This document shows, one piece after another, positions 25,159-34,846 of a DNA stretch of 64,000 nt. Position numbers and translations under genes: made by a program. Below the pieces are notes generated by a model. The model was not told where the DNA came from and did no database searches. It worked only from the letters and a program-made list of their open reading frames with translations. This DNA is from Arthrobacter sp. Soil782. Lineage in GTDB: Bacteria > Actinomycetota > Actinomycetes > Actinomycetales > Micrococcaceae. The stretch is from positions 186,001 through 250,000 of the forward strand of contig NZ_LMSO01000007.1 of the NCBI RefSeq assembly GCF_001428435.1. Reading direction: 5' to 3'. Position 1 is the stretch's first letter. The number at the start of each line of letters is the position of its first letter.

Positions 25159-27173
25159 GACTGCTCAGCCAGCCCTCGACGCTCGAGGAGGGGATCGATG
25201 CTGGCTGCGCGGCCACGGAAGGCAGCGAAGGCATCCAGCGGGTCAACGCTGTATCCGCGTGAAAGCAGTTCCCTGCGGAAATGTTCTCCGTTCTCCCGCG
25301 TCAGCCCGCCCGATTCCTTGAACCACTCGACGCTATCCGCATCCAGTACCTCGCTCCAGATGTAGGCGTAGTAAGCCGCTGAGTAGCCGCCCGCGAAAAT
25401 GTGTTTGAAGTATCCGGTGCGGTACCGCGGCGGGACGGGCGCATAGTCCACGCCGGCGTCGTGCAGTGCCTGCTTCTCAAAAGCAAGCTGGTCCTCCACC
25501 GTGGTGCCCGGCGGCAGCTCATGCCACGCGAGGTCGAGAAGAGCAGCACCCAGGTATTCGGTGGTGGCGAAACCCTCACCCCATTTCCTGGCGGCTACGA
25601 GCTTGTCGATCATCTCCTGAGGGAGCGCCTCACCGGTCTGATGGTGGCGCGCATAGTTGCTGACCACTTCCGGCCAGAGCATCCACATTTCGTTGACCTG
25701 TGAAGGGTATTCCACGAAGTCCCGCGGAACGCTCGTTCCGGAAAACAACGGGTACGTGACATCCGAGAAGAGCCCATGCAGTGCGTGGCCGAACTCGTGG
25801 AACGTGGTCCGCACCTCGTCGAAGGTCAGCAGTGTGGGTTCACCCGCCGGTGGCCTGGACACGTTCAGGTTGTTCACCACGACGGCCCGGGTTCCGCCAA
25901 GGCGCGACTGCTCCACGAAGGAATTCATCCACGCGCCGCCGTTCTTGGTGTCCCGTGTGTAGTAGTCGCCGAGGAAGAGCCCCAACTCGGAGCCGTCCTC
26001 TTCCCGGACCTCCCAAATCCGTACCTCGGGGTGGTACCCCTGGAGATCTTCCCGTTCATGGAAAGTGAGCCCGTAGAGCTTATTCGCCGCGAAGAAAACG
26101 CCGTCATTCAGTACCCGGTCGAGCTCGAAGTAGGGGCGCAGTGCGGCGAGGTCCACGTCGTACCGCTCGGAGCGGACCTTCTCGGAGTAGAACGACCAGT
26201 CCCAGGCCTCAACCGGGTGACCTGCCACGTCCTCGAGCTGCTCAGCTTCCGCGCGTGCATTCCGGACAGCCGGCTGTGCAAGGCGTTCGAGCATTTCGTG
26301 GATAGCATCCAGTGACGGCGCAGTCTGGTCATCAGTGGCGAGCTCGGCGTGATTGGTGAAACCCAGCAGGGACGCCCGCTCAGCCCGCAGTGCCGCCATT
26401 TCTGCGGCGACGCGGATGGTGTTGTTCGCGTTGTCGCGGGACCCGCGATTGACGGACGCTTCATGCAGGCGGCGGCGGGTCTCTCGGTTGGTCAGGGACT
26501 CCAGTGCAGGCTGGGAGGTCGGCAGGATCAGTGTCAGGAGATACTTGCCCGGGTGGCCGGCGGCACCGGCGGCGTCTGCTGCAGAGGCGATGTCGTCCGC
26601 GGACAATCCGTCGAGTTCTGAAGCGTCGTCGACAAGCAGGGCAGACGCATTCGTGTCACGGAGCAGCCGCTGCCCGAACTCGGTGCTGAGCCGGGAGAGC
26701 TCGCCGTTCAGTTCGCGCAGGCGGTGCTGCGCGGCGTCGTCGAGCTGGGCGCCGGCGCGAACGAAGCGCTGCCGGTACTCGTCGGCCAGACGTGCGGACT
26801 CAGCGTCGAGCCCGGATGTCCCAACTGCATTCACGCGCGCGAAGAGCGCAGCGTTGAGGTAGATGTTGTCCTCATGCGCGGCAAGGCGCGGGGCGATCTC
26901 CGTCTCCACCGCCTGGATTCCCTCAGTGGAGTGAGCGGATGAGTTATTGAAGAACACCAGCGCGACGCGGCGAAGCGCTTGCCCGGCGCGCTCCATTGCC
27001 ACGATCGTGTTGTCGAAGGAAGCGGGCTCAGGCTCGGCGATGATCGCCTCGATCTCAGCGAGGTGCTCCCGGATACCGGTTTCAAACGCCGGCAGGAAGT
27101 CTTCCTCGCGGATCTGCGCGAAGGGAGGCAACTGGAACGGCAAGGTGCTCGGGTTCTGAAAAGGGTTGCTCAT
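25155..27173 (-). CDS. M3-family oligopeptidase (Dcp/oligopeptidase A type)
   Basis: A 672-aa cytosolic zinc metallopeptidase (thimet oligopeptidase family) that cleaves short peptides, probably as peptidyl-dipeptidase. The zinc motif is TTFHEFGHALHGLFSD, and the third ligand lies in the following EYPSQVNEMWML. The N-terminus FQLPPFAQIREEDFLPAFE and the late YRTGYFKHIFAGGYSAAYYAY segment are family signatures. There is no signal peptide. ATG 27173 gives the standard start; upstream codons from 27230 lack support. Its downstream GNAT gene overlaps by ATGA. Confidence 0.95.
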   Translation of the reverse strand: MSNPFQNPSTLPFQLPPFAQIREEDFLPAFETGIREHLAEIEAIIAEPEPASFDNTIVAMERAGQALRRVALVFFNNSSAHSTEGIQAVETEIAPRLAAHEDNIYLNAALFARVNAVGTSGLDAESARLADEYRQRFVRAGAQLDDAAQHRLRELNGELSRLSTEFGQRLLRDTNASALLVDDASELDGLSADDIASAADAAGAAGHPGKYLLTLILPTSQPALESLTNRETRRRLHEASVNRGSRDNANNTIRVAAEMAALRAERASLLGFTNHAELATDDQTAPSLDAIHEMLERLAQPAVRNARAEAEQLEDVAGHPVEAWDWSFYSEKVRSERYDVDLAALRPYFELDRVLNDGVFFAANKLYGLTFHEREDLQGYHPEVRIWEVREEDGSELGLFLGDYYTRDTKNGGAWMNSFVEQSRLGGTRAVVVNNLNVSRPPAGEPTLLTFDEVRTTFHEFGHALHGLFSDVTYPLFSGTSVPRDFVEYPSQVNEMWMLWPEVVSNYARHHQTGEALPQEMIDKLVAARKWGEGFATTEYLGAALLDLAWHELPPGTTVEDQLAFEKQALHDAGVDYAPVPPRYRTGYFKHIFAGGYSAAYYAYIWSEVLDADSVEWFKESGGLTRENGEHFRRELLSRGYSVDPLDAFAAFRGRAASIDPLLERRGLAEQS

Positions 27174-27313
27174 GGTAACCAACCTTGGCATAACGAGCGG
27201 CGCCGCTCCAGCAGGCAAGCCCGTTTGCATCCCGTGTTCGCTTCGGTGGGTTCATCCTCAGGTTCCCCTCCCAGCGCACCTATCATTGGAAGTCATCATC
27301 AAGGGAGGTCGTT

Positions 27314-28573
27314 GTGTCGGGACAGACGCGAATTCGAAGCACGTGGGGGGCGCTGGGACTGGCCCTCACGCTTGCCTGCTCGGGCTGCATGGGAGCAGGC
27401 GAGGGGCGCACCACCCAGGGCTCAGAACCAACGACGACGGCGCCTGCCGCCTCCTCTGCGCCCGCCACCTCAAGCCCTCCCGAGGTCACTCCGGAACCTA
27501 CCCCCGGGTCGACGCCCGGGAAGGGCCCGGATTGCCCGACGGATCGCTGCTTCTCCTTCATGGCTTCCGGCGATCTTCTGGTGCACCCTCAGCTGTGGGA
27601 CCAGGCAGCCGTCGATGCGCAGCAAACCGGCAACGGCACTCTTGATTTCGAGCCGCTTCTGGCCGGGCAGCGTCCCTATATCGAGGCGAGCGATCTCGCG
27701 ATGTGCCATATGGAAACCCCTGTCTCGACGCCGGAAGGTCCGTTCAGCGGCTACCCCCAGTTCAACGTGCCGCCGCAGATCCTCGACGCCGCAAAGGCGG
27801 TCGGGTACCAGGCGTGCACCACGGCCAGCAATCACACGATCGACGCAGGTACCGAGGGTCTGGTCCGCACGCTGGACACCCTGGACCGGCTTGAACTGGA
27901 ACACACGGGCTCCTACCGCACGGAAGCCGACGCACAGGAGTTGATGATTCTCGAGACGCCTGCTGCGCAGGCGGCAGTCATCGAGGCCACCTACGGTTTG
28001 AACGGACTGATTCCGGAATTCCCCTGGCAGGTGGACATGCTCGACGCGCCCACCATGATCGCGAAGGCGGAAAGAGCGCGCGAGGAGGGCGCCGACGTCG
28101 TTATCGCGGCTATCCATGCCGGCGATGAGTACGCCTCGCTGCCCAACCAGCAGCAGATCGACCTCGCCCATGCCCTTGCCGACAGCGGGGCGGTCGACTT
28201 CATCTATGGCCACCACACGCACTCGGTGCTGCCGATCGAGTATTACAACGACACCTGGATCGTCTACGGTCTCGGCAATGGGGTCACCGAGCTGTCACCG
28301 GTATATGACGTCAACAATGAGGGGCTGACCATCCGGGCGCAGTTTGCCGCCGATGAGTCGGGTCAGTGGACAGTCAGCGATCTGGCCTGGGTGCCGTCGG
28401 TCATTGTCCGGGACCCGTACCGCTGGTGCTCGCTGGCTCCTGACCAGGAGCCGGGCTCCTGCTCAACCCCGGAGCATGAGGCGGCAGTCAAGGCCCGGAC
28501 GCTGGCAACGGTGGAGACCTACGGCGCGTCCGAAGACGGCGCACACCAGTGGCTGGTTTCGGAAGAGGACTAA
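27314..28573 (+). CDS. CapA-family lipoprotein (metallophosphatase fold), copy 2
   Basis: A 419-aa paralogue of the protein at 22516. A signal peptide (WGALGLALTLACSGC) with lipobox CSGC is followed by a Thr/Pro/Ala linker and the CapA domain: FMASGDLLVHPQLWDQAAVD, CTTASNHTIDAG, AIHAGDEYASLP and IYGHHTHSVLPIEYYN. The two copies share long identical stretches such as the SYRT and TLDTLD segments, pointing to duplication. It is probably a surface lipoprotein acting on a polymer or phosphorylated substrate. GGGAGG precedes GTG 27314. It ends facing the GatD gene. Confidence 0.9.
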   Translation: MSGQTRIRSTWGALGLALTLACSGCMGAGEGRTTQGSEPTTTAPAASSAPATSSPPEVTPEPTPGSTPGKGPDCPTDRCFSFMASGDLLVHPQLWDQAAVDAQQTGNGTLDFEPLLAGQRPYIEASDLAMCHMETPVSTPEGPFSGYPQFNVPPQILDAAKAVGYQACTTASNHTIDAGTEGLVRTLDTLDRLELEHTGSYRTEADAQELMILETPAAQAAVIEATYGLNGLIPEFPWQVDMLDAPTMIAKAERAREEGADVVIAAIHAGDEYASLPNQQQIDLAHALADSGAVDFIYGHHTHSVLPIEYYNDTWIVYGLGNGVTELSPVYDVNNEGLTIRAQFAADESGQWTVSDLAWVPSVIVRDPYRWCSLAPDQEPGSCSTPEHEAAVKARTLATVETYGASEDGAHQWLVSEED

Positions 28574-28604
28574 GAAGGCCCTTTCAAGCTCAACCGCGTC
28601 AGAC

Positions 28605-29345
28605 TCAGCGCGGCCGGGCCGCAGCGTGGCGGCGCGCGAGCTCAGCAAGGCTGTCATCGACATCGCCCGGCTCGAAGGAGCCGTACTTGCGGGTCACCGC
28701 CTCACGGATGAGGAAGTCGGCAACCGCGGGATTCTTCGGCAGCAGCGAGCCGTGGAGGTAGCTGGCCACGATGTTGAGGTGCCGGGCCCCTTCGTGGTCC
28801 TCCTTCGAGTTATTGCCTTCACCCTTGGTCACGGTGGCGAGCGGACGGACGTTTGGACCGAGGAAGGTCTGACCGCTGTGGTTCTCATAGCCGTGGATGT
28901 CGCCGAACTCCTCGCTTCGGGCGACCACGTTCCCGATCAGCCGCTCCGACCCGCCATGCGTTTCGATGTCCAGGATTCCGATCCCGGGTATGACTGTGCC
29001 GTCGTGGGTCTTGAAGAAGTTTCCGAAAAGCTGGTAAAGACCGCAGATCGCGAGCATGGGCGTACCGTCCCCGGCAAGCGAGCGAAGATGGGCTGCATTG
29101 GACTGCAGGTCCTGTTGGATTACAACCTGCCCGCTGTCCTGTCCGCCGCCGCCGATGAGGATGTCCACGTCTGAAGGGAAGGTGTCCCCGGCATTGTGTT
29201 CGAGGATCACCGCCTCATACCCGTGCCAGGCGAGGCGCTGCTTGAGCACCAGCACATTGCCCCAGTCGCCGTAGATGTTCATGTCCCGCGGATACAGCTG
29301 CAGAATCCGCACGGTGCCCTTGTTCGCAGGAGTGCCGGAACTCAT
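28605..29345 (-). CDS. gatD: Lipid II isoglutaminyl synthase, glutaminase subunit GatD
   Basis: A 246-aa class I glutamine amidotransferase that supplies ammonia to MurT for amidation of D-glutamate in the peptidoglycan stem peptide. The catalytic nucleophile is Cys101 in MLAICGLYQLFGNFF, and the catalytic His198 lies in SYLHGSLLPKNP. MNIYGDWGNVLVLKQRL is a GatD hallmark. The gene start overlaps the murT stop (ATGA), so the subunits are made together. The 31-nt gap to convergent capA copy 2 has no clear terminator. Confidence 0.95.
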   Translation of the reverse strand: MSSGTPANKGTVRILQLYPRDMNIYGDWGNVLVLKQRLAWHGYEAVILEHNAGDTFPSDVDILIGGGGQDSGQVVIQQDLQSNAAHLRSLAGDGTPMLAICGLYQLFGNFFKTHDGTVIPGIGILDIETHGGSERLIGNVVARSEEFGDIHGYENHSGQTFLGPNVRPLATVTKGEGNNSKEDHEGARHLNIVASYLHGSLLPKNPAVADFLIREAVTRKYGSFEPGDVDDSLAELARRHAAARPR

Positions 29346-30622
29346 GAGACCACCTTCACATCGGTAATTTTGGACAGGTCCCTGCGGATCGCGAGCATCG
29401 CGGTATAGGTGCAGAAGATCCGCTTCGGGCGGTCCTTCGCACCGCGGATGAACGTGCGGAGTGCTGATCCGGTGTCAGGATCGATGTCCTGGGCGGCGAC
29501 GTCGTCGTACTGCAGTCGCAAAGCCATGTCATACGCGCGGACGCCGCTGACCATCTCAACACCGCCGGCCCGCAGGCTGTCGAAATCAACGTCCCAGAGC
29601 CAGGACATGTCCCGTCCGTCCGCGTAATTGTCATTGATCGCAATCATGGTCGCGTAGCCTGCAGCATCGAAGGACTTCAGGCCCAGGCGGAAGCCGCTCG
29701 GATTCTTCACGAGGACAAGCTCCAGCGGCAGGCCGTCCACCACCAGGGACTCGCCGCGGCCGAAGGCCGGCTCAACCGCTGCGAGTGAGCGCAGCATCGC
29801 GTCCCGTTTCGCCTCACCGCCCAGGATGATCCTCGCCATGGCCAGCGCCGCCGCGGCGTTGAAGATGTTGTAGACGCCGCGGAGGCTCAGGTCGACGGTG
29901 CTTGCCTCGCCGTCCATGCTGAACGTAGCGGTATTGGATTCGACCGTTTCAAGCACGACGTCGGCGGGCAGGGAAGAGGCTGGTGCTGTTCCTGTGGCGC
30001 CGCGAAGGTCATCATCGCTGGGAAAGGTGTCCCGGAGAGATTCAGCCAGCCCGAAATAAGCCACCGCGGCGTTGCGGACCGATGGTGCGATTGAAGCGAC
30101 CCGCGGATCTTCCCGGTTCAACACCACCGTGCCGGTGGTCTTCACTGCGATGTGCTCGAGCAGCTTGGTGGTCTTGTCGATCTCACCGAAGCGGTCAAGC
30201 TGATCCCGGAGTACATTGAGCAGCAGAGAATGGGTCGGAGGGACCAGATTCACGAAGTGGACGGCGTGGGCTTCGTCCAGTTCCAGGACGGCGACGTCGG
30301 CTCTCAGTCGTCCGCGCCAGTCCACCTCGCCGAGCAGCGCGGCGGCAACGCCCCTGGTGAAGTTGCTTCCCGTCCGGTTGGTGAAGACTTTCAGCCCCTG
30401 GCCCTCAAGGAGTTCGACCACCATCTTGGTGGTGGTGGTCTTCCCGTTGGTGCCGCTGACGACGATGATGCCCTTCGGCAGGTTTCGCAGCGCCCGCGCC
30501 ATGAAGCCTGGATCGATTCGTTCGACGACCAGACCGGGAAACGCCGAACCACCGCCGCGCAGACGCGTGAGCGCCCGAACTGTTTTGCCCAGGGGCACGC
30601 TCAAGGTAGACAGACCAGACAT
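29342..30622 (-). CDS. murT: Lipid II isoglutaminyl synthase, Mur-ligase subunit MurT
   Basis: A 426-aa Mur-ligase homologue that activates lipid II D-Glu with ATP for amidation, in complex with GatD. The ATP loop GTNGKTTT is at residues 57-64, the central domain has LELDEAHAV and the C-terminal DUF1727 domain begins near VDGLPLELVLVKNPSG. The four-cysteine ribbon found in Staphylococcus MurT is absent; residues 170-240 contain no cysteine and the whole protein has one. ATG 30622 is used: TAAGTT lies 7 nt upstream and there is no Shine-Dalgarno, suggesting a leaderless transcript. Confidence 0.93.
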   Translation of the reverse strand: MSGLSTLSVPLGKTVRALTRLRGGGSAFPGLVVERIDPGFMARALRNLPKGIIVVSGTNGKTTTTKMVVELLEGQGLKVFTNRTGSNFTRGVAAALLGEVDWRGRLRADVAVLELDEAHAVHFVNLVPPTHSLLLNVLRDQLDRFGEIDKTTKLLEHIAVKTTGTVVLNREDPRVASIAPSVRNAAVAYFGLAESLRDTFPSDDDLRGATGTAPASSLPADVVLETVESNTATFSMDGEASTVDLSLRGVYNIFNAAAALAMARIILGGEAKRDAMLRSLAAVEPAFGRGESLVVDGLPLELVLVKNPSGFRLGLKSFDAAGYATMIAINDNYADGRDMSWLWDVDFDSLRAGGVEMVSGVRAYDMALRLQYDDVAAQDIDPDTGSALRTFIRGAKDRPKRIFCTYTAMLAIRRDLSKITDVKVVS

Positions 30623-30698
30623 GGTGTCTAACTTATCGCGCTTTCGCTGCCTACCCGGTATGGCGCCCACAGTCTCAGCGCCAAACTAGACTGGGTCG
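30623..30698. promoter_or_regulatory. Divergent murT/pdxT promoter region with two leaderless -10 boxes
   Basis: In 76 bp, TAAGTT (30630-30635, minus) sits 7 nt before the murT ATG and TAGACT (30687-30692, plus) sits 6 nt before the pdxT GTG. Both start codons lack Shine-Dalgarno sequences. Thus pdxT appears to have its own promoter and is not dependent on read-through from pdxS. Confidence 0.5.
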
Positions 30699-31424
30699 GT
30701 GACTTCCACCATTTCCCTTGGCGGTGCCGCTCCGCGCGTCGGCGTTCTCGCAGTGCAGGGCGACGTACGCGAGCACATCCGGGTGATCGAATCCTTGGGC
30801 GGAGAGGCGTCAGCGGTCCGGCGCCCCAGCGAGCTGGAGCAGGTCGAGGGCGTTATCATCCCCGGCGGGGAGTCGACCACCATGGACAAGCTGACCCGCG
30901 CGTTCGGGCTCGCCGAACCGCTACGCCAACTCATCCGCGGCGGGTTCCCGGTCTACGGGTCCTGTGCGGGAATGATCATGCTCGCGGACACCATTGCTGA
31001 TCCCTCCCTTGACCTGGCGGGTAATCCCCAGCAGACGATCGGGGGGCTGGATATCGTCGTCCGCCGCAACGCCTTCGGCAGGCAACGCGAGTCCTTCGAG
31101 ACCGACCTCCCGTTTGAGGAACTGCCTGGGAACGGATCCGACGTCCACGCGGTGTTCATCAGGGCCCCGTGGGTGGAGAAGGTAGGGGAGTCGGTGAAGG
31201 TCCTCGCACAGGTCGAGGCGCCGGATACGCCGCCCGCCGAGCACGGTGCCCGAACCGGGCCTGACAATGCCAGGGCACAGCCGGTCGCTAGGATTGTTGC
31301 AGTTCGCTCAGGAAACCTGCTCGCCACGAGCTTCCACCCGGAAGTGACCGGTGAGCATCGTATCCATGAGCTTTTCCTATCGTTGATTGCACAAAGAAGG
31401 GCAGAGCATGTCGGGGCACTCTAA
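30699..31424 (+). CDS. pdxT: Pyridoxal 5'-phosphate synthase glutaminase subunit
   Basis: A 241-aa class I glutaminase that channels ammonia to PdxS. Key segments are [26 protein letters not shown], the nucleophile in [10 protein letters not shown] and the catalytic His-Glu in [17 protein letters not shown] 20-residue acidic/Pro insertion near residue 190 ([19 protein letters not shown]) lengthens it relative to typical 190-200-aa members. Starts at GTG 30699, apparently leaderless. Its 3' end overlaps the start of yebC by 17 nt. Confidence 0.95.
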   Translation: MTSTISLGGAAPRVGVLAVQGDVREHIRVIESLGGEASAVRRPSELEQVEGVIIPGGESTTMDKLTRAFGLAEPLRQLIRGGFPVYGSCAGMIMLADTIADPSLDLAGNPQQTIGGLDIVVRRNAFGRQRESFETDLPFEELPGNGSDVHAVFIRAPWVEKVGESVKVLAQVEAPDTPPAEHGARTGPDNARAQPVARIVAVRSGNLLATSFHPEVTGEHRIHELFLSLIAQRRAEHVGAL

Positions 31425-32166
31425 ATGGGCTACCACCAAACACAAGAAGGCCGTGATTGACGCCAAGCGCGCCAAGTCTTTCGCGAAGCTGATCAAGAAT
31501 ATCGAGGTGGCGGCCCGCGCCGGCGGCGCTGACCTGGCGGGCAATCCGGCACTCGAGCTTGCCGTGCAGAAGGCCAAGAAGACGTCCGTTCCCATCGACA
31601 ACATCAACCGGGCGGTCAAGCGCGGCGCTGGGCTCACCGGAGAGGTCGTCGACTACTCGGAGATCATTTATGAAGCGCGCGGACCCCAGGGTTCGGCGCT
31701 GCTCATCGAATGCCTCACGGACAACAAGAACCGTGCAGCCTCGGAGGTCCGGGTCGCCATTACCCGAAACGGTGGATCAATTGCTGATCCCGGATCGGTC
31801 GCCTACCTGTTCGCGCGCAAAGGCGTAGTCTCCCTGCCGAAGAAAGACTTGTCGGAGGATGATGTCCTGATGGCAGTCCTGGACGCAGGCGCTGAAGAGG
31901 TGAAGGAGTCGGGCGAATCATTCGACGTTCACTCCGAGCCCACAGACCTCCGCGCGGTCGTCGCGGGTCTCGAAGAAGCAGGTATCGAATACGAGACCGA
32001 CGAGGTCGAGTTTGTCCCGTCGATGCAGGTTGAACTCGATGCGGACGCCGCACGCAAGTTCCTCAAGCTCGTGGACGCGCTCGAAGAGCTTGACGACGTC
32101 CAGAACGTGTACTCAAATGCGGAGCTCGGCGATGACGTGCTCGCTGAGCTGGAGAGCGACGATTAG
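31408..32166 (+). CDS. yebC: YebC/PmpR-family regulatory protein
   Basis: A 252-aa member of the YebC/PmpR/TACO1 family, small proteins that act as DNA-binding regulators or as translation factors for proline-rich stretches, depending on the clade. The start [21 protein letters not shown] and the [19 protein letters not shown] segment are diagnostic, as is the acidic C-terminus. ATG 31408 lies inside the pdxT 3' end; AAGGGCAGAGC upstream serves as ribosome-binding site. It is followed by ruvCAB, a conserved arrangement. Confidence 0.96.
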   Translation: MSGHSKWATTKHKKAVIDAKRAKSFAKLIKNIEVAARAGGADLAGNPALELAVQKAKKTSVPIDNINRAVKRGAGLTGEVVDYSEIIYEARGPQGSALLIECLTDNKNRAASEVRVAITRNGGSIADPGSVAYLFARKGVVSLPKKDLSEDDVLMAVLDAGAEEVKESGESFDVHSEPTDLRAVVAGLEEAGIEYETDEVEFVPSMQVELDADAARKFLKLVDALEELDDVQNVYSNAELGDDVLAELESDD

Positions 32167-32196
32167 TTTCCGCTCCGCCCATCTTGGGGGACACCC

Positions 32197-32769
32197 GTGA
32201 CACTGCGTGTCATGGGTGTTGACCCGGGGTTGACCCGCTGCGGACTTGCCGTGGTTGATGTCGAACCGAACCGGCGCGCCACTCTGGTGGCGGTCGGTGT
32301 GGTCGGTACGCCGGCTGACCAAAGCCTCGATCGCCGCCTGCTGATGATCGCCGAGTCAGTGGATGTGTGGCTGGACACGCACTCACCGGCGGTGCTCGCC
32401 GTCGAACGCGTTTTCAGCCAGCTCAACGTCAGCACCGTCATGGGTACCGCTCAGGCTTCGGGCGTGGTGATAGCGGCGGCGGCGAGGCGGGGTATTCCGG
32501 TAGCGCTTCACACACCGACCGAGGTCAAGGCGGCAGTGACGGGTAACGGCCAGTCTGACAAGGCCGCAGTGACCAAGATGGTGACGAAAATCCTTCGCCT
32601 CGCAACGCCGCCCACCCCTGCCGACGCTGCTGACGCACTGGCGCTTGCCATCACGCACGCCTGGCGAACCGGAACTACGTCCTCAGCCCGAAGCCAGGGT
32701 GGGGCTGGCCAGACCGCGGCCCAACGGCTGTGGGCGGAAGCGGAAGCGAAGGCGCGTCAACGGCGATGA
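32197..32769 (+). CDS. ruvC: Holliday junction resolvase RuvC
   Basis: A 190-aa RNase H-fold endonuclease that cuts Holliday junctions. Acidic catalytic residues are in [37 protein letters not shown] and [20 protein letters not shown] 32197 gives the usual N-terminus; GGGGG lies upstream. The last 30 residues after AWRTG are Ser/Ala/Gln-rich and probably disordered. Next gene ruvA starts 134 nt later. Confidence 0.95.
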   Translation: MTLRVMGVDPGLTRCGLAVVDVEPNRRATLVAVGVVGTPADQSLDRRLLMIAESVDVWLDTHSPAVLAVERVFSQLNVSTVMGTAQASGVVIAAAARRGIPVALHTPTEVKAAVTGNGQSDKAAVTKMVTKILRLATPPTPADAADALALAITHAWRTGTTSSARSQGGAGQTAAQRLWAEAEAKARQRR

Positions 32770-32903
32770 ACCTACTCCCGGGTAGTCTGCGTACCGGAGT
32801 ACATCGGTGTGGCGGCGCCGGATAGTCCGCGCCGGGACGTACGCTGATTCGTAGATATGTTCGGTGATATTCGTTTCGATTCTCAGCATCTGGAGCCCAG
32901 CGC

Positions 32904-33533
32904 ATGATCAGTTCTCTGACCGGGACCGTAAGCCATGTGGGCCTGCACTCGGCCGTACTCGACGTCAACGGGTTCGGAATGCAGGTACAGGCAACGCCCC
33001 AGACTCTTTCCACCCTCCGGCTTGGCAACCAGGCCAGGCTCAACACCTCGCTGATAGTCCGCGAGGATTCCATGACCCTGTTCGGATTCACGGATGCCGA
33101 CGAGCGTGAGGTGTTCGAGACACTGCTGGGCGTCAGTGGCGTAGGCCCACGGTTGGCGCTGGCGGTGCTCGCGGTGTACGCCCCGGCGGCCATCCGCACC
33201 GCCGCATCGTCCGGGGATGACAAAGCATTCAGCAAGGTGCCGGGGATCGGCCCCAAGGGCGCGCGGCGCATTGTGCTTGAACTCGCTGACAAGCTCATTC
33301 CGCTTGAGACGGATACCTCAACTACAGCTTCCGGCGCCTGGCAGTCCCAGGTTCTCGCCGCAATGATGGGTCTGGGCTGGTCGGAGAAGGACGCCGGCTC
33401 AGCCATCGACGCCGCAGTGAAGGATTCTCCAGAGATTGCGGCATCTGGAGATGTCGGTTCCATCCTGAAGCTCACACTGCGCAGGCTGGGCCAGGATGGC
33501 GCCCGCAGCTCGGCACGGGCTTCGGTGAACTGA
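32904..33533 (+). CDS. ruvA: Holliday junction branch migration protein RuvA
   Basis: A 209-aa junction-binding subunit that forms tetramers and loads RuvB. Order: OB-fold domain ([21 protein letters not shown]), two helix-hairpin-helix motifs ([19 protein letters not shown] and [17 protein letters not shown]) and the C-terminal UBA-like domain ([16 protein letters not shown]). The linker of the third domain is short. ruvB begins on the stop codon (TGATG), so RuvA and RuvB are co-translated. Confidence 0.96.
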   Translation: MISSLTGTVSHVGLHSAVLDVNGFGMQVQATPQTLSTLRLGNQARLNTSLIVREDSMTLFGFTDADEREVFETLLGVSGVGPRLALAVLAVYAPAAIRTAASSGDDKAFSKVPGIGPKGARRIVLELADKLIPLETDTSTTASGAWQSQVLAAMMGLGWSEKDAGSAIDAAVKDSPEIAASGDVGSILKLTLRRLGQDGARSSARASVN

Positions 33534-34651
33534 TGACAGATCAGGAACAGCCCCTTGTCTCGCCGGCCGTGGATCCGGAGGACCGGGCGGTCGAGGCAGC
33601 CCTGCGGCCGAAGAACCTGGATGATTTCGTCGGTCAGGCAAGAGTGCGCCGCCAGCTGTCCCTCGTCCTCGAAGCATCCCGAATGCGTGGCCGCAGCGCG
33701 GACCATGTTCTCCTTTCCGGACCTCCCGGGCTCGGAAAGACCACCCTCGCGATGATCATCGCCGCGGAGATGAATGCGCCCCTCCGCATCAGTTCCGGCC
33801 CCGCCATCCAACATGCCGGAGACCTCGCCGCTATCTTGTCCTCGCTGACCGAGGGGGAGGTGCTCTTCCTCGACGAGATCCACCGCATGTCGCGCCCTGC
33901 GGAAGAAATGCTGTACATGGCAATGGAGGACTTCCGGGTAGACATCATCGTGGGCAAAGGGCCGGGCGCAACAGCGATTCCGCTGGATCTGCCACCTTTC
34001 ACCCTGGTCGGCGCCACCACCCGCGCCGGGCTGCTGCCGGGTCCGCTGCGCGACCGGTTCGGATTCACCGGCCATCTCGAGTTCTACTCCACGGCGGAGC
34101 TTGAACTCGTTCTCCGGCGCTCGGCCATGATGATGGACATGCGGGTCAACTCCGCAGCCTTTGCTGAGGTAGCAGGACGTTCCCGCGGCACGCCCAGAAT
34201 CGCGAACCGCCTCCTCCGGCGCGTTCGTGACTGGGCACTGGTGCACGGCGTGGACGTCATCGATGCACGGTGCGCAGGATCCGCTCTGGATATGTACGAG
34301 GTTGACGCCAAAGGACTCGACCGCCTCGACCGGTCTGTGCTGACGGCGCTTGTGACAAAGTTCAATGGAGGGCCGGTGGGACTGTCCACTCTGGCCATTG
34401 CAGTAGGGGAAGAACCCGAGACCGTGGAAACGGTCGCCGAGCCGTATCTCGTGCGGGAGGGGATGCTCGGCAGAACGCCGCGCGGGCGAATCGCCACAGC
34501 AGCTGCGTGGGAACATCTGGGCCTGGTCATGCCTGCATCAATCGCAGCCGCCATGCCCGAAGGACTTTTCCCGGTGTACGAGGATGATCCCGTTTCCGGG
34601 GTCGAAACGGCGCTCGGGAGCGAAACGGAATGGAGCCGCAACAGCGGCTAG
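33533..34651 (+). CDS. ruvB: Holliday junction branch migration ATPase RuvB
   Basis: A 372-aa AAA+ motor that drives branch migration with RuvA. Walker A is [15 protein letters not shown], Walker [13 protein letters not shown], sensor 1 [11 protein letters not shown] with the arginine finger nearby, and the C-terminal winged helix begins [18 protein letters not shown]. An approximately 15-residue acidic tail ends the protein. The gene closes the ruvCAB set and is 195 nt from yajC. Confidence 0.97.
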   Translation: MTDQEQPLVSPAVDPEDRAVEAALRPKNLDDFVGQARVRRQLSLVLEASRMRGRSADHVLLSGPPGLGKTTLAMIIAAEMNAPLRISSGPAIQHAGDLAAILSSLTEGEVLFLDEIHRMSRPAEEMLYMAMEDFRVDIIVGKGPGATAIPLDLPPFTLVGATTRAGLLPGPLRDRFGFTGHLEFYSTAELELVLRRSAMMMDMRVNSAAFAEVAGRSRGTPRIANRLLRRVRDWALVHGVDVIDARCAGSALDMYEVDAKGLDRLDRSVLTALVTKFNGGPVGLSTLAIAVGEEPETVETVAEPYLVREGMLGRTPRGRIATAAAWEHLGLVMPASIAAAMPEGLFPVYEDDPVSGVETALGSETEWSRNSG

Positions 34652-34846
34652 TGCGAAAGTTGAGGCCCATTCCCCGTAGACTGTTCTGACGTGTGGCGCA
34701 GCGCACGGTCAAAGCTTTGGAAACACTGCTGGCTTAACAGTCAGGCAGTGCTCCCGCGGACCGCGCGCAGCCGCGGAACTTCAGCGTCGGAATCACCTGC
34801 ACCGCAGCCGACTGTGCTGACCAAAATATAGGAACGGATCTTCTCT

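Noticed and set aside
32675..34516. 613-codon open frame on the minus strand
   Set aside because: It is antisense to ruvA and ruvB, whose families are unmistakable; long antisense frames are expected at this GC content and the translation has no domain-like pattern.
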